From: Hexactinellida sp. DTS-2022
Lineage: Eukaryota; Porifera; Hexactinellida
Length of the DNA stretch: 64,000 nucleotides
Assembly (NCBI GenBank): GCA_028753945.1
Contig: JAPNXP010000003.1
Coordinates: 3,782,001-3,846,000, forward strand
Direction: 5' to 3'
Shown here: piece after piece, positions 1 through 10,573 of the stretch
Layout: each line of letters opens with the position of its first letter
How positions within the stretch are numbered: position 1 is the stretch's first letter
Translations under genes and position numbers: made by a program
Notes under the pieces: model-generated
Seen by the model: the letters and a program-made list of their open reading frames with translations, nothing else
Told to the model about the DNA's origin: nothing
Database searches by the model: none

Positions 1-1089
1 GTAGAGAATGCCAAAATAATAATATAGGCTAAGGGGAACGCCTTAGGTAAATCAATGTGATCTACTGAGTCCCTAAATATGAATTCCCATTTCCCATTCG
101 CCAATAATATATTTAATATGTATAAAACTAACTAATCTCGAGATTTTAACAATATTACCATATATGGAAAGGTGTGAGAATCGCATAACTTACATTCCAC
201 AAATATTTTCGATAAACCAATATTACCGTTGGACTCCCAAAATATGACTTCCTATACGACAATAATACATTTCCTATGTCTAGCATTAGCGGATTACGGG
301 ATATCAATAAGTAACAATACTGTTTTAGGCCTACGCTAATTTTACCGTAAAACGAAGTTTACAGTCCCTATATTAGAGAAGTCCCTGCAAGTACTTAACG
401 AATTTATTGCTTTTGGACCCCTACACCCATTCAGTATTTGCCATAAGTGACACTCTGGAGTTGTCACCTGTGTCAGATTAGCATGGATAGATACAAAGTT
501 AATTACATCTGGTCCCCGAAGTCCTCCTATGAGCATTTTTACCCAAAACACACTTTTTAATTTTTTTACAATTTTAATTAGTCAGCAATTCTCTCACCTT
601 TAGGTGTGATAAGATTTAAAAAAATTACCCTTAGTGTAAATTCTTGATAATTTGCTGCAAAATTTCGCAATAATATTGATTCGTTCGCTCCATGAAGTAC
701 CAGGTACTTCATGGATGTACCTTTCAAAATGGGACCCACCACCTGGCTATGGGTCAAGTATCTTCCGATTGACCCCCCCCCTGGACTAATAGGGTGTATT
801 GTTACACTTAATTGATTTATTGGATAATTCAATCCACCCACAAGTGTTATTTAGCTAGCTCATTACGAATGCCGAGTCAGATCTGAAACTAAAAGAGTTG
901 CAATTATTGCTTTTTTCTGAAGGGAAATATGACTTGCCTAAATTGGAAGTTTATCGATTGACCGATAATGTAAATTCTTGCAGGTAATTTGGCTGTTCTT
1001 TTAAGAGCAATTTTTCGAACGATTCAATAGAATCGGGCAGACAATTTTGGCGCTCAGTAAAGAAATTACGTAATTAACAAACGTATTTA
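1..1089. other. AT-rich sequence, no gene seen
   Basis: No reading frame here has coding character on either strand. There is a short perfect palindrome around the duplicated motif ATGAAGTACC/GGTACTTCAT near 690-715 and a C-run near 773-782. I see no recognisable gene, RNA or complete transposon. Confidence 0.5.
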
Positions 1090-1260
1090 CAGTAGAACCT
1101 AGCTAATACGAACACGGTTTATACGAAATTCCGGTTAGTACCAACACTATTTTAGTCTTCTTTAAAACTTTCAATACAAATGACATTGGGTAATACGAAT
1201 TCGGATAAGGCGAACACGTTTTGACGGTCCCCTGGTGTTCCTACTAACGAGGTTCCACTG
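1090..1260. mobile_element. pogo/Tc1-like MITE with TA duplication
   Basis: The left end is CAGTAGAACCTAGCTAATAC and the right end reads, inverted, as CAGTGGAACCTCGTTAGTA. Both ends are flanked by TA. The ends resemble pogo/Tigger termini. The right end lies 19 bases before the TSR3 start codon, so the element occupies what would be the 5' leader or promoter of that gene. Confidence 0.7.
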
Positions 1261-2026
1261 TATTTGTTCTATAAATAGAATGGCTAGCAGAATTAGCACA
1301 GATTCATCTTCAGAAGAAAAACAAGTCGAACTAACAACAAAATTATTCCTTTGGGATTTCAACCAATGTGACCCAAAGAAATGTACCGGAAAGAAACTGG
1401 TACGCTTGAAATTATGCCGGCAAATCCCGGTGTCAAAGAAGATCCCTGGCTTAGTACTATCCCCATTAGCGACTCACACTCTCTCTCCGGCTGGCTAAGG
1501 GGTCATAGACTCATAGACTGCTCATGGGCTAAAGTAGATTATCTTCCGACACATAAACTGAAATCAGGGGAAACAAGATTACTCCCGTATTTAGGTACAC
1601 ACACGTTTGTATTTCTATCTACTATTTTAAATAAGGTATAACTACAAGCAGTATTTTTTTAAGCTAAATTAGAGGCCCAAATGGCCCTCTAATTTTTCTC
1701 CATGGACCTCTAATTTTTAACTCTTCATCTCAAATTTTATTTCGAAGACGTGGAATTCGAGACATTCCTTTTGTAAACATTTTTTAATAATATAGTTCTG
1801 TGTTTATAGTTCTTCTGCAAGTATAGCATGTGAGATGTGAAATGTAGTAAATTCATTACCACCTCAGCAGTAAAATTAATAGATTTACATTTTGGAGGTG
1901 GGCCTCTAATTGTTGGAAGGGGCCTCTAATTGTTGGAAGGGCCCTCTAAGCAAATCTTAAAAAAAAAAAACACTGAATACAAGATTTTTAGCCCCTACAC
2001 GGCCTATAGCAACTAATTATCCAATA

Positions 2027-2359
2027 CAGTAGAACCTCGTTAGTACGAACACGGTAAGTAAGAATTTCCGGATTCTACTGTACTTCGTTTTTATGACGAA
2101 TCCCGTATTTAGGTATACACATGTTTGTATTCATATCTGTTTAATAAGTTAGCTTGCAATAGACTTCTTCATTATTTTTCTATTTTTGACAATGTTTGGG
2201 TATATACAGTGTAACTTGTTGTTTATTTGTTTGTTGTTGGTTTGTTTGTTTGTTTATTTGTTTGTCAAACAAATGATACCCGTTAATACAATTCCGGATA
2301 AGGAGTATACATTTTGAAGGCCCTTGGTGTTCGTACTAACGAGGTTCTATATTCTACTG
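2027..2359. mobile_element. pogo/Tc1-like MITE
   Basis: The left end is CAGTAGAACCTCGTTAGTAC. The right end carries TACTAACGAGGTTC and ends in CTACTG, with TA on both sides. It holds a GTTT-rich microsatellite near 2218-2268. It also has a partial duplicate of the TSR3 exon 1 end (CCCGTATTTAGGTA at about 2103), so this segment may have captured or duplicated the neighbouring exon/intron junction. Confidence 0.6.
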
Positions 2360-2462
2360 TATTCATAGTACGCAAGTATTTTTTAATGAACAACGGGGGA
2401 TCGAAATTTTTAAACTTTCCATATTAATTAATTGAGCAAAACAGAAAGAAAAATAGCAGCAA

Positions 2463-4312
2463 TTATGCAGAAAATATTTGGAGTCCAAATTTGTTGTTTT
2501 CAGAAACACAAACGAGTTTGTTGTTGTTGATTGTTATGCCAGTAAGGCGGTAAAACATTCCAGCTTCATGTCCTTGTCTCCCTAAGCCTAAGGTGTGTAG
2601 TAGGTCTCCTTCGGAGAGAATACCTTGATATTGTGTGCATAGAGGTCGCTAATGACGATGTTATTGAGTTTGTCCAAACAGAAGAAGTATGCTCCTTCAA
2701 CTTGCATTATTATTCCTCCTCTGGTAACTATGGAGCGGGACTTCTCTCTTGATAGTGTAAACACGTGGATACAGGGATTGTCTAAATGGCTTAACACAAA
2801 TATTTCCTTGCTTGTGAATTTAAGGTTAAATTACGGCAGATTCATGCAAAAAAACACATAAATTTCGTTTTGAAGTTAGGTGTTTGATTTTCACATATAT
2901 GATAGAAGACACTATAGCTATATCGAAACTGAAAACGAAATCTGACTATCTTTTATAAATTTTATTTTATGGGGCATGCAGTTTTATTGTAATACAAAAG
3001 TCCCATAGGGGGATTTCTTCAGACTCAACCAGGTAAGTGTGTGGTTTGCAAGATCATTATTATCCAAAGACATATTTTGTGTGATCTAACAGAGAGATCA
3101 TCGTTATGGGCGGTTGGTGGGCGGTTTAGAATTTTGATAAAATGTACATTAAAAATATTGCGACCTTTTGGAACCAAAAAATGGACAAAAAGGTCATCTT
3201 TTTATGAGAAATTTGAGAAAATGTTTGAAAAAAATAATTCCAAGTCATAATTCAAAAATGTAAACCGTCTACCAACTCCGTACGCTTATAATCTTTAAAT
3301 ATTGATTCTGATAACAAACATTGATGGCCGCATTGCCAAATTACCGCATAATATCGACCAACACTTTTGGAAATCGTTAGCAAAATTTTGAAACCGACAA
3401 AAAATAAAAAGTATAATAGATAGGGACATTTTCTTTTTGGTTTATTGCTTTGTATCGTATAGGTATCTATTTCTCTCAATTACAGATTAATACAAGAATT
3501 TTCATTCACGTGGGGTAATTTAACCTTAACATCAACAGGTTCTGTCACTGTCATTGTTTGATGTCGTAGCGAGCTTTGGAAAGCTAGATCTGTAGATAGT
3601 ATTTGGATTCTGTTATTGCTTGCATCTGGCACGTAGAGGCGTTGATTGGGAGAAGGGCGAGTTGTTTCGGATAATTGAACTCTGCATTTCCAGATCCTTG
3701 CTTCCCTACTCGCTTTACCATTTTGAGATCTGGCAGCTTGTATAGGAAGATTTCGTGTTGGAATGGGTCCGTGACATAAATGCTGTCCTGATGGATTAAT
3801 ATGCCCCATGGCCATTTCAGGTCCGAATTCGTTCAGATAGTCTCCTGTCTCTGAGAATATTTGGATCCTTTTGTTTCCAATTTCCGTCACATAAATGTGT
3901 CCAGATTCAGTATCGATTGAGACACCCCTTGGGCCTTTAAACTCTCCAGGAGCTTTTCCTTCTTTCCAATGGACTGTTGGAATGTGGCATAGTTTGGTAT
4001 CGCTGGCACAGGAGGGATGGGAGGAGTCCCGAGTTGTACAATCTCTCCCAGACGGGAGATACGTTCCTCTAGGTCCCGTGTGTCGCAGAGGTAGCTCACT
4101 TCTTGAGGTGCTGCTGCAACTTGCAATTCTGCCATTTTCGCTTCCAATTCTGTGAGCATTTTCCCCTGAAAGGAATGTAGGAAATTGTGAGTCATTTGAC
4201 CTTCCGAAAAAGCGCGGATTTCTGTTATTTGTTGTTCGATTGGTTGACGCGCCACTCGATTGGTACTGGTTTCCTCTCGTCTACCAGCTTTTCTTACATA
4301 TATAAAAAACAA
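2463..4312 (-). pseudogene. TRIM-NHL-like beta-propeller protein, frameshifted
   Basis: On the minus strand, 4312-3960 encodes a charged coiled-coil-like stretch (KMLTELEAKMAEL, RDLEERISRLGEIVQL). A new frame follows with NHL-type blades: GPRGVSIDTESGHIYVTE then NKRIQIFSETGDYL, then after a shift DSIYVTDPFQHEIFLYKL, then VGKQGSGNAEFNYPKQLAL and RLYVPDASNNRIQI. After about 600 bases without coding, more blades appear (2797-2463: NIVISDLYAHNIKVFSPK, then LLHTLGLGRQGHEAGMF), ending at TAA. This order (coiled coil then NHL) matches TRIM2/3/71-type proteins, but no RING or B-box is visible upstream. At least three shifts are needed to read it, so it is a decayed gene. It lies antisense within the TSR3 intron. 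Confidence 0.7.
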
Positions 4313-4337
4313 ATTTATATATGTAAGAAAAGCTGGT
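4283..4337. repeat. perfect 24-bp palindrome
   Basis: ACCAGCTTTTCTTACATATA and four further bases are repeated exactly inverted after a 7-base spacer. It lies at the 5' edge of the NHL pseudogene and 20 bases from a hAT MITE. It is likely a foldback remnant. Confidence 0.8.
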
Positions 4338-4357
4338 CTAAAATAGACGGTCTACAT

Positions 4358-4661
4358 CAGGGTTCCGCAAACTTTCATTTATATCAGGCCACATAATCTT
4401 AACAAAATTTCCTCAGGCCGCAAACAATATCGATAATTTTTCGAAATTTGTAACAAAACTATTATGTTGTTGTAAACTTGTAATACTAGAACTATACTAA
4501 TTTCTAAGAAAAAAGTGCATAAAGGACTCTAGTCAAAAGGTAATACAGTTAGAAATGTCTCTCAGGCCATACATGATACAAATTTCCATTGGGCTATCAG
4601 GCCATACATAAGGTTATTTCAGGCCGCATGCGGCCTGAAAAACATAGTTTGCAGAACCCTG
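4358..4661. mobile_element. hAT-type MITE with perfect 8-bp TSD
   Basis: The termini are CAGGGTTCCGCAAACT and AGTTTGCAGAACCCTG, flanked by the exact direct repeat GTCTACAT (4350-4357 and 4662-4669). The body contains repeated CAGGCC(A/G)CA motifs. The exact duplication implies a fairly recent insertion. It lies inside the TSR3 intron. Confidence 0.85.
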
Positions 4662-4989
4662 GTCTACATATAAGTTATTTCTTTATTTAATGTATAACAG
4701 TTTAACGGTGTATTTAGTTGCTGCAAACCCGGTTAAGTACGGACGGGCCTGTGAGCTGTCCTGCGTGGAGGCGCTGGCGGCCGGACTGATAATTCTAGGA
4801 TTGAGGGGGAGGGAGAGATCATGCTTAACAAATTCAAATGGGGACATTCTTTCCTGTTTCTCAATAGAGACATATTGAACAGGTACAGTGAATAGGTATA
4901 TTGAACACTGATACAGTCAACTCCCGTTATAACTAAGTTGGATATAACGAAGTACCTGCTTATAACGAAGTCGTTCAATGGTCCGGAAA

Positions 4990-5400
4990 TCCTTCTATCT
5001 TATTATCCATACTATTAAAACACAAACCTGTATGTGTAAATATTTGTTTGTATGTTCCGAGTTGATTGAAGAAAGTGGACGGTTTCCAAATGTGATTTTT
5101 GGCATAAAGGGGTAACCTTTGGCACCCGCCAACAAGTTGAGCTTTCCACTAAAAATTTCTCTCACCTCGACAAGTTATGACGTCATTGTCACATTTCGAG
5201 AACCCTGAAAATTCACTTAATCGCACATAATTCGCGCCCTCTAAGAGATAAAAAAATATGAAAATTTAATAGAACATGGACATTAATGATGCGGACACGT
5301 TGGTCATATCAGATTACCGATATGCTTACTCATTATCGCATGATGACGCAATCACAAAAATTTCACATTGTTAATTTGTCTATTTTAGGCCTATTTACGC
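4990..5400 (+). mobile_element. possible Helitron-like 5' end
   Basis: The sequence CCATACTATTAAAACACAAA and the following GTATGTTCCGAGTTGATTGA have the look of Helitron 5' ends seen in many animals. No matching 3' hairpin/CTRR end or Rep/helicase ORF was found, so the call is by resemblance only. A CAGTGGCGGCTTTA motif at about 5436 starts another MITE whose second end I could not place. Confidence 0.3.
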
Positions 5401-5974
5401 TTTATAATCAATGTTAGAAGTGTATAACCACAAACAGTGGCGGCTTTAGAGGGGGCGCAGGGAGCGGAAATGCGCCCCCTGGTCAAAATCCTGCGCCCCT
5501 GTAGGGGGCGGAGGATATTGCAAGATTTGGGGGCGCAATAGTTATGTGAAAATTTGTGATCTCACTTCTATGTATTTTGGATTAGAAAAAACTTTGTTAA
5601 TGTATCACAAATAATAGTCTAAAGTTTCCTTTCTAATATATACTTTTTTAGTGTGCTTCTTCTGGTAAAAACGTTATAATAGAGTCCTACTATAGTTTTG
5701 TACTATTATAAGTGCACACTATTAATAACAAATAATAACAACAAATACTATTAAATCATATAATCAACTTAAGTTTTATAAATCATGTAATAGAATAAAC
5801 TATCGCATTTTTTATTTGCCTCATTTTTAATGGCAATCCCATAGCTCCCAAGTGACCTGCATTTGAGCATCGAAACGTGACCCCCATTTGAGCATCGACA
5901 CGTGACCCCCTTTGGAAGACTAAGCTCTCTTGTAACACCCAAATAGTTATCTTTTTTCTTTTTCCATTTCAATT

Positions 5975-6314
5975 ACCTTATTATAGGAAATTAACGCGCC
6001 ATGTAATTAACGCTCCATGAAATTAACGCGAATTGGAGCTGAACATTTTCAAATACATGAAATTAACGCGAATAAATTTTATAAAAAAATTTCAGGATCA
6101 TTATCTCCAGATTTAATACTATTATTGTGCCTAAATAGGCTTCCAATCTACTTGATAGACATGGTATATTCTTTTGAATCTAGTTGCATATCTGAAAATG
6201 TGTAGCTCGGAAGTTTGTCCATCCATTGTACAATTTTGCTAAATAGCAGGAAATTAAGGTCATGGAAATTAACGCGATTTGGAGAAATTCGCGTTAATTT
6301 CCTATAATAAGGTA
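5975..6314. mobile_element. TIR element with CCTTATTATAGGAAATTAACGCG ends
   Basis: The left end ACCTTATTATAGGAAATTAA and the right end TTAATTTCCTATAATAAGGT are exact inverses. The motif ATTAACGCG recurs several times just inside both ends. No transposase is present. The duplication type is not clear because the ends themselves finish in TA. Confidence 0.65.
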
Positions 6315-6540
6315 TACTCATTCAGTAAATAATTAGCTATACTTGTCTTTTTCTGTAGATACTAAAATAAATTACATAGATTCGAAGGGGTGTGGACTCG
6401 TTTTGGATACTTATGTTAGTTTCTATATGAAAAAGACAATTTTTACTACCCATTTACTGAATAAGAGTAACTAAAATGGACAAAAGGGAACTACTTAGGT
6501 GTTTTAAGCGTGCTTAGTCTTAATTAAAACTGATCTGATT

Positions 6541-6960
6541 TTAGAGAATTGTGCTCCAGAAAATTAGTTTTCCAATGCGGGTTTTTCGAGGACCTTCGCG
6601 GGTCAGCGGGTTTCGATGCTCAAATGCGGTCACTTGGGAGCTATGCAACCGCAAAGCGGTTGGTGTGTGGTTGTGTTCTGCCGCGAAGCGAACTAGCAAG
6701 CGAAGCGCGCTAGTTAACATAAAACTCGAAACGAAACCAGCCGTAATCTTCATGAAGGGTCTAGCTAAAGAAGCGATGTTGAAGTTCAAAGAGAATATAT
6801 TGCCACACAAAGTCCGAAGGGCATTTCATTTTGGATTTCACATAGTACTTCCAAATCAAAGCAACAGAAGGCGATTTCAATATTATCTAATAATTATTTC
6901 TAACTCAGTTTTGCCAAATAAAACTGGCTGTGGTAAATCGGCAGTTTAGCTAGCTCCTAG
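6541..6960. other. GC-richer hairpin segment, probable transposon end
   Basis: It contains AACCGCAAAGCGGTT (perfect 6-bp stem, 3-base loop) and an imperfect stem CTAGC/GCTAG with GCGAAGCG between. The open frames here have no recognisable domain and are interpreted as non-coding. The hairpins resemble those closing the HINE-like elements elsewhere in the window. Confidence 0.35.
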
Positions 6961-7364
6961 TAATCTAGTTGTGCAATTATCTTTAGTATAGTTAATGTGA
7001 AAAGGAAGTATTTTTTCAAAGAAAAATAATAAATATAAGCAAATACATACCTGGAAGCTGTTAACAAATGGGTTCAACTTGAGAACACATCTTTCACCAT
7101 GCTACAAATATGTACGTATATTGGAATTAGTTTTCCATTTGAGATATAACATATTCTTTAATTAACTGGCTATTGTCCTGCCGAAAATATGTGGTTAATC
7201 ATCCCAAACAGAATTTGAATTAGCACAGCTTGTTGTTAAAAGTTCAGGGAAAAAGTATGTGGCTTTAGTTTCCCCATGCCCATGGAATAGTGGGGCGCCC
7301 ACTTCACATTCTTATTGTCCTCGTAGTGGTTGGTTACGTGAGTATAATATATATTGCTAAAAAA

Positions 7365-7690
7365 CACAGGGCTTTTCACGAGTCACGTGATTGACTCGAA
7401 GACTCGCGAGTCACCACGAGTCATCGAGTCAGGATTCGCGAATTATCGATGTGTACCTATGGTAAGAATAAGCATTGGAAATTGAGTCTATACCTGTATA
7501 TTCTTTTACTAATCTTATCAGAATTCGAAAAACCAATGAATTTCAAAATATATCATCTGATTGACTTAATGGCTCGCGAGTCAACACGAGTCATTGATTC
7601 AGACTCGGTGACTCGATTCGCTGAATTTTGTCAACAGTCAGATGGCTCGGTGACTCGGAAATCTCCCAGTTAGTCTCGGTAATACCGAGA
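7365..7690. repeat. repeat built from GACTCG/CGAGTC motifs
   Basis: GACTCGCGAGTC-type palindromes and GAGTCA(C/T) motifs recur at both ends of the interval around unrelated AT-rich sequence. The left side begins CAGGGCTTTTCACGAGTCAC, suggestive of a hAT MITE. The right terminus is unclear. Confidence 0.45.
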
Positions 7691-7769
7691 GCAGTTAAAA
7701 TATTACAGCACAATATGATCAATGTATCCATTAAAAAATTGAAGATAACACAATGTCAAAGCTAAATTT

Positions 7770-8846
7770 TCAAGAAAAAAAATCTGCAACATCTTCTATT
7801 TCCCTGTTCTTGGCTTCTTTGTAAGTCCATTTCTCTTCAGTGAGTTGAGGGTCATCTTTCCAGGATTCATTATAAACACGTTCTCCACATTTAAGACATT
7901 TCTTTCTGTCATCAAATGGAGGCGACTTGATGTAGTGATCTAGACAGCTGTAGTGGTAGAGATGTGAACAGCATAGGACCCTAACCGGGAATAGAGGGTC
8001 CGCTGGGTCCATAGGCGTGGCAGGGTCAGACGGCAGGGACGGTTGGTTACAAATGGGACACTTGTCAGAAACACAATTCTTGAAGCATTTATTAATCAAA
8101 AATTCAGCTACAGGTCTTAGGGAAGGGGTGGGTTGGAAATTAATAACTTTGTCATTTCTCGTTTTCAAGAGAGGAGCCTCGACACATTTTCTAGCGAGCT
8201 CGGTTGCTTGTCCATTGAATATCTTGCATAAGTTTGCTGGAATGTTTGAATCTCTGACTATCATCGAGACAGGTTCAATGGGATAAGAATCAGGAATAGA
8301 CAGCTTAGCTTCGAGAAAGTAGCTGCCTCTCTTAACTCTAATGAGTATAATTCCAGCTCTGAGGCGCTGTCTCACGCTGTCAGTCTCCGGGTCTATCAGG
8401 TGTGTCTTTATAAAGCTCAGCTCTTCAGCACAAGCCGAGAGAGGATTCTCATTCAGAAACTTTTGTACGAAATAGCATACTTTGTGAATATGGACTTGGC
8501 CGATATAACGGTTGGCTTCTTCCTCGCATTTTGAAAGCAGACCCTTCAGAAGAGAAGGACAGATCGTCTTACTCTTGAGTTCAATCAGAACTGGGGATAT
8601 GGGGTAGTCCAGAGCGGGGAACTGCAACATAAGTGTTATTTGCTTGAATTCAGTACAGTGTACGTAAACCTGCACCATACTTCGGTTACAAGTGATAATA
8701 GAGAAACCTTCTTGCAGAGGGAGACGCTTCGTAAGTTCATTCAACTCCTGTCGTATAATAGACTCAATGTGAGATGCGGAGTCTTTGTATACAGGTACTT
8801 CAGTATCGGAAGATAATGAGGCACCTCCACCTAGCTTATCAGCCAT
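7770..8846 (-). CDS. RWD-RWD-RING protein, putative E3 ubiquitin ligase
   Basis: Intact 358-codon ORF. Residues about 25-135 and 140-240 look like two RWD/UBC-like folds (FPALDYPISPVLIEL and IPDSYPIEPVSMIV are the typical Y-P..P segments). A C-terminal RING-H2-like cluster follows: CPIC, then VLCCSHLYHYSC, then KKCLKC, which gives C..C/C.H/H..C/C..C ligands with a long first loop. The arrangement recalls FANCL and RNF25, which pair RWD-type folds with RING to recruit E2 enzymes, but I cannot assign it to either family. It ends with an acidic amphipathic tail. The ATG follows TTGTTATAGCAG, a good splice acceptor, so a non-coding 5' exon may exist upstream. Codon use is even and no disruption is seen. 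Family-level function is inferred. Confidence 0.8.
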   Translation of the reverse strand: MADKLGGGASLSSDTEVPVYKDSASHIESIIRQELNELTKRLPLQEGFSIITCNRSMVQVYVHCTEFKQITLMLQFPALDYPISPVLIELKSKTICPSLLKGLLSKCEEEANRYIGQVHIHKVCYFVQKFLNENPLSACAEELSFIKTHLIDPETDSVRQRLRAGIILIRVKRGSYFLEAKLSIPDSYPIEPVSMIVRDSNIPANLCKIFNGQATELARKCVEAPLLKTRNDKVINFQPTPSLRPVAEFLINKCFKNCVSDKCPICNQPSLPSDPATPMDPADPLFPVRVLCCSHLYHYSCLDHYIKSPPFDDRKKCLKCGERVYNESWKDDPQLTEEKWTYKEAKNREIEDVADFFS

Positions 8847-8964
8847 CTGCTATAACAAAAGTTTATACGTATAATAAGGAAAATACAGTAATGATAGCAC
8901 AGTGGGCAAAAAATGATACGTAGTTTTAACACGGGTATAGGTAATTTGGTAGAAGAAATTTGTC

Positions 8965-9410
8965 AAAAATTAAGGTCCCTTTAATGAAACTTTAGGTTAA
9001 CTTGTGAATTTGCGAGCTGGCTTCTATTTATTGTAATATATTACTATACAATAGATTAAAGCAAATAAAATAAAATAAGTAATTTGTTGACTTAACTCAC
9101 TAACGTGGATAACATTGTAAAAATAATTAACTATTTATATAATTTATTATCTTTACTTAATTAATTAATGCATTAAGTTCAAGATGGGTAAGATAGAAAC
9201 AAACTTCAAATTTATCAATCGTTCCTTTGTCCCGTAACAACTTGTTAAATAAGTCTAAACACCATGAGACCATCATGACATTGCGAAAAAAATCCAAAAT
9301 TGCAGACTGTGTCGACAGCATGTTCCATTGGAGGCACTATCAATAGACCACCAACAAAATATAGTGCCACCAAAGGAACATGCGTCGGCACAGGCTGCAA
9401 TTTTGGATTT
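8965..9410 (-). repeat. fragment of the 50-56 kb repeat family, inverted, with foldback core
   Basis: Reading inverted, this matches the unit at 53.58-53.87 kb (AAGTTTGTTTCTATC, GTTATCCACG, AGTCAACAAATT). It ends in the 120-base foldback at about 9289-9410, whose arms share CCAAAATTGCAG, TGTCG and GGAACATGC around a short loop. No coding content. Confidence 0.65.
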
Positions 9411-9470
9411 TTTGTTTACTACCTTCACTTCTTAGAATCCATAATTTCAACTTGCACTTCAAGCCGGATG

Positions 9471-9594
9471 CAGTGGCGGCTTTAGCTCTTTCGGAGCCCC
9501 AGGCAAAAAGTATCTTGGCGCCCCCCGTTTTTCGCCCCCTAAATCATGGCACCCCACGCGGTTGCTTGTCTTGCGTTGCCTAAAGCCGGCCCTG
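9471..9594. mobile_element. 124-bp hAT-type MITE with perfect 8-bp TSD
   Basis: The termini CAGTGGCGGCTTTAGC and GCCTAAAGCCGGCCCTG are imperfect inverses, flanked by exact GCCGGATG (9463-9470 and 9595-9602). The body is C-rich. Confidence 0.85.
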
Positions 9595-9814
9595 GCCGGA
9601 TGTTTGGTTATTATTGTTTTTCAAAAGTAGTTGTCTACTATTTACTAAGTTCAGGCTTCATCAATTACTCAGTTATTTTGTTTTCATCAACATTTTCTTT
9701 TTTGAATGGTGTCTACAAACAATGCTATTTATGGCGTTTCTTATGTGGTTTTACAAATTATTATATTGAACAATACGTTATATAAATAGTTGTACTGATG
9801 ACTTATTACTGTGC

Positions 9815-10240
9815 CGGCCCTCACGGAAATTTTGGTCCCCTTGGAAAATTGGTCCGGGGGACCAAAATTTTCATGGAAATTTGGTCCTTCTGTGGAAAAT
9901 TGGTCGCTCTGAGGTTTGTGTTTATTTGGTTACCGAATTTACTTGAATTTTAGCCTAGGCAATTTTTCGCCATATTGGGACCAAAAGATTTATGAATAAG
10001 CCTGTCACTGTAAAATTGGGCCCCGAAAAAATTCATTCGAGACCAAAATTCCATGGAAAACTGGTCCTAAGACCATTTTCCATGGAATTTTGGTCCCCCG
10101 GACCAATTTTTGGGGTAAAATTCGTCCCCCGGACCAAAATCCATGGAATATCGGTCGCATGGTGGGACCAAAAATTTCAAGCTAGGACTACTTTTCCATG
10201 GAATATTGGTCCACCGGACCAATTTTACACGAAAAAATTG
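9815..10240. repeat. self-complementary GGACCAAAATTCCATGG array
   Basis: The block consists of alternating copies of GGACCAAAATT, AATTTTGGTCC and CCATGGAA in both orientations, with 10-40-base spacing. It can fold in many registers. It is probably the inside of a MITE whose termini I could not define. Confidence 0.6.
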
Positions 10241-10252
10241 GTGATTTAATAC

Positions 10253-10407
10253 TGGGCGACTATACTAAAAGTATAGTCGGCACAGTAATAACTAACCAAA
10301 GCACTAAGATTAGAACTCGGCCACTATACTATAGTATAGTCGGCACAGTAATAAAGGCAGGAAGATTAGAACTGGCCCACTATACTATAGTTAGTCGGCA
10401 AAGTAAA
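10253..10407. repeat. three copies of a palindromic TATAC/GTATA module
   Basis: Three degenerate copies of CCACTATACTATAGTATAGT followed by CGGCACAGTA are spaced 50-65 bases apart. The same module recurs at 44.3 and 53.1-53.2 kb, and half of it at 54.86 kb. Confidence 0.75.
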
Positions 10408-10573
10408 ACCATTCTATCAAGTAAAGGTATTATCTAAAAATATTCGAACAAGTGAAGGTGGTATCTAAAATTATTCTAACAAGTGAAGGTGGTATCTAAA
10501 TTATTCCAACAAATGAATTTAGTATCTAAAATTAGACTAACAAATGAATTTAGTATCTAAAATTATACTGTAC

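Larger units (their letters stand above)
1280..4895 (+). pseudogene. TSR3: TSR3-like 18S rRNA aminocarboxypropyltransferase, two exons, broken
   Basis: Exon 1 (1280-1594) begins ATGGCTAGC and shows the TSR3 core CDPKKCTGKKL, then LVLSPL, IDCSWA and RLLPYL. The donor is TTTAG|GTACAC. Exon 2 (4718-4895) follows acceptor TATTTAG and encodes [18 protein letters not shown] and NKFKWG, ending at TAG. The two exons join in phase. TSR3 enzymes transfer the aminocarboxypropyl group of S-adenosylmethionine to a hypermodified uridine of 18S rRNA in the cytoplasm. Reading is broken at two places. Near 1500 an in-frame TAA is followed by a tandem 8-base duplication (CATAGACT twice, 1505-1520), and residues expected between LSPA and IDCSWA are missing. 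Near 4805-4820 a one-base shift lies in a G-rich run. It could be a recent pseudogene, or a real gene with assembly errors. The intron holds a TRIM-NHL-like pseudogene on the other strand. Confidence 0.85.

Noticed and set aside
6551-6949. Plus-strand ORF of 132 codons
   Set aside because: Contains transposon-type hairpins and lacks any recognised motif. The opposite strand is equally open.
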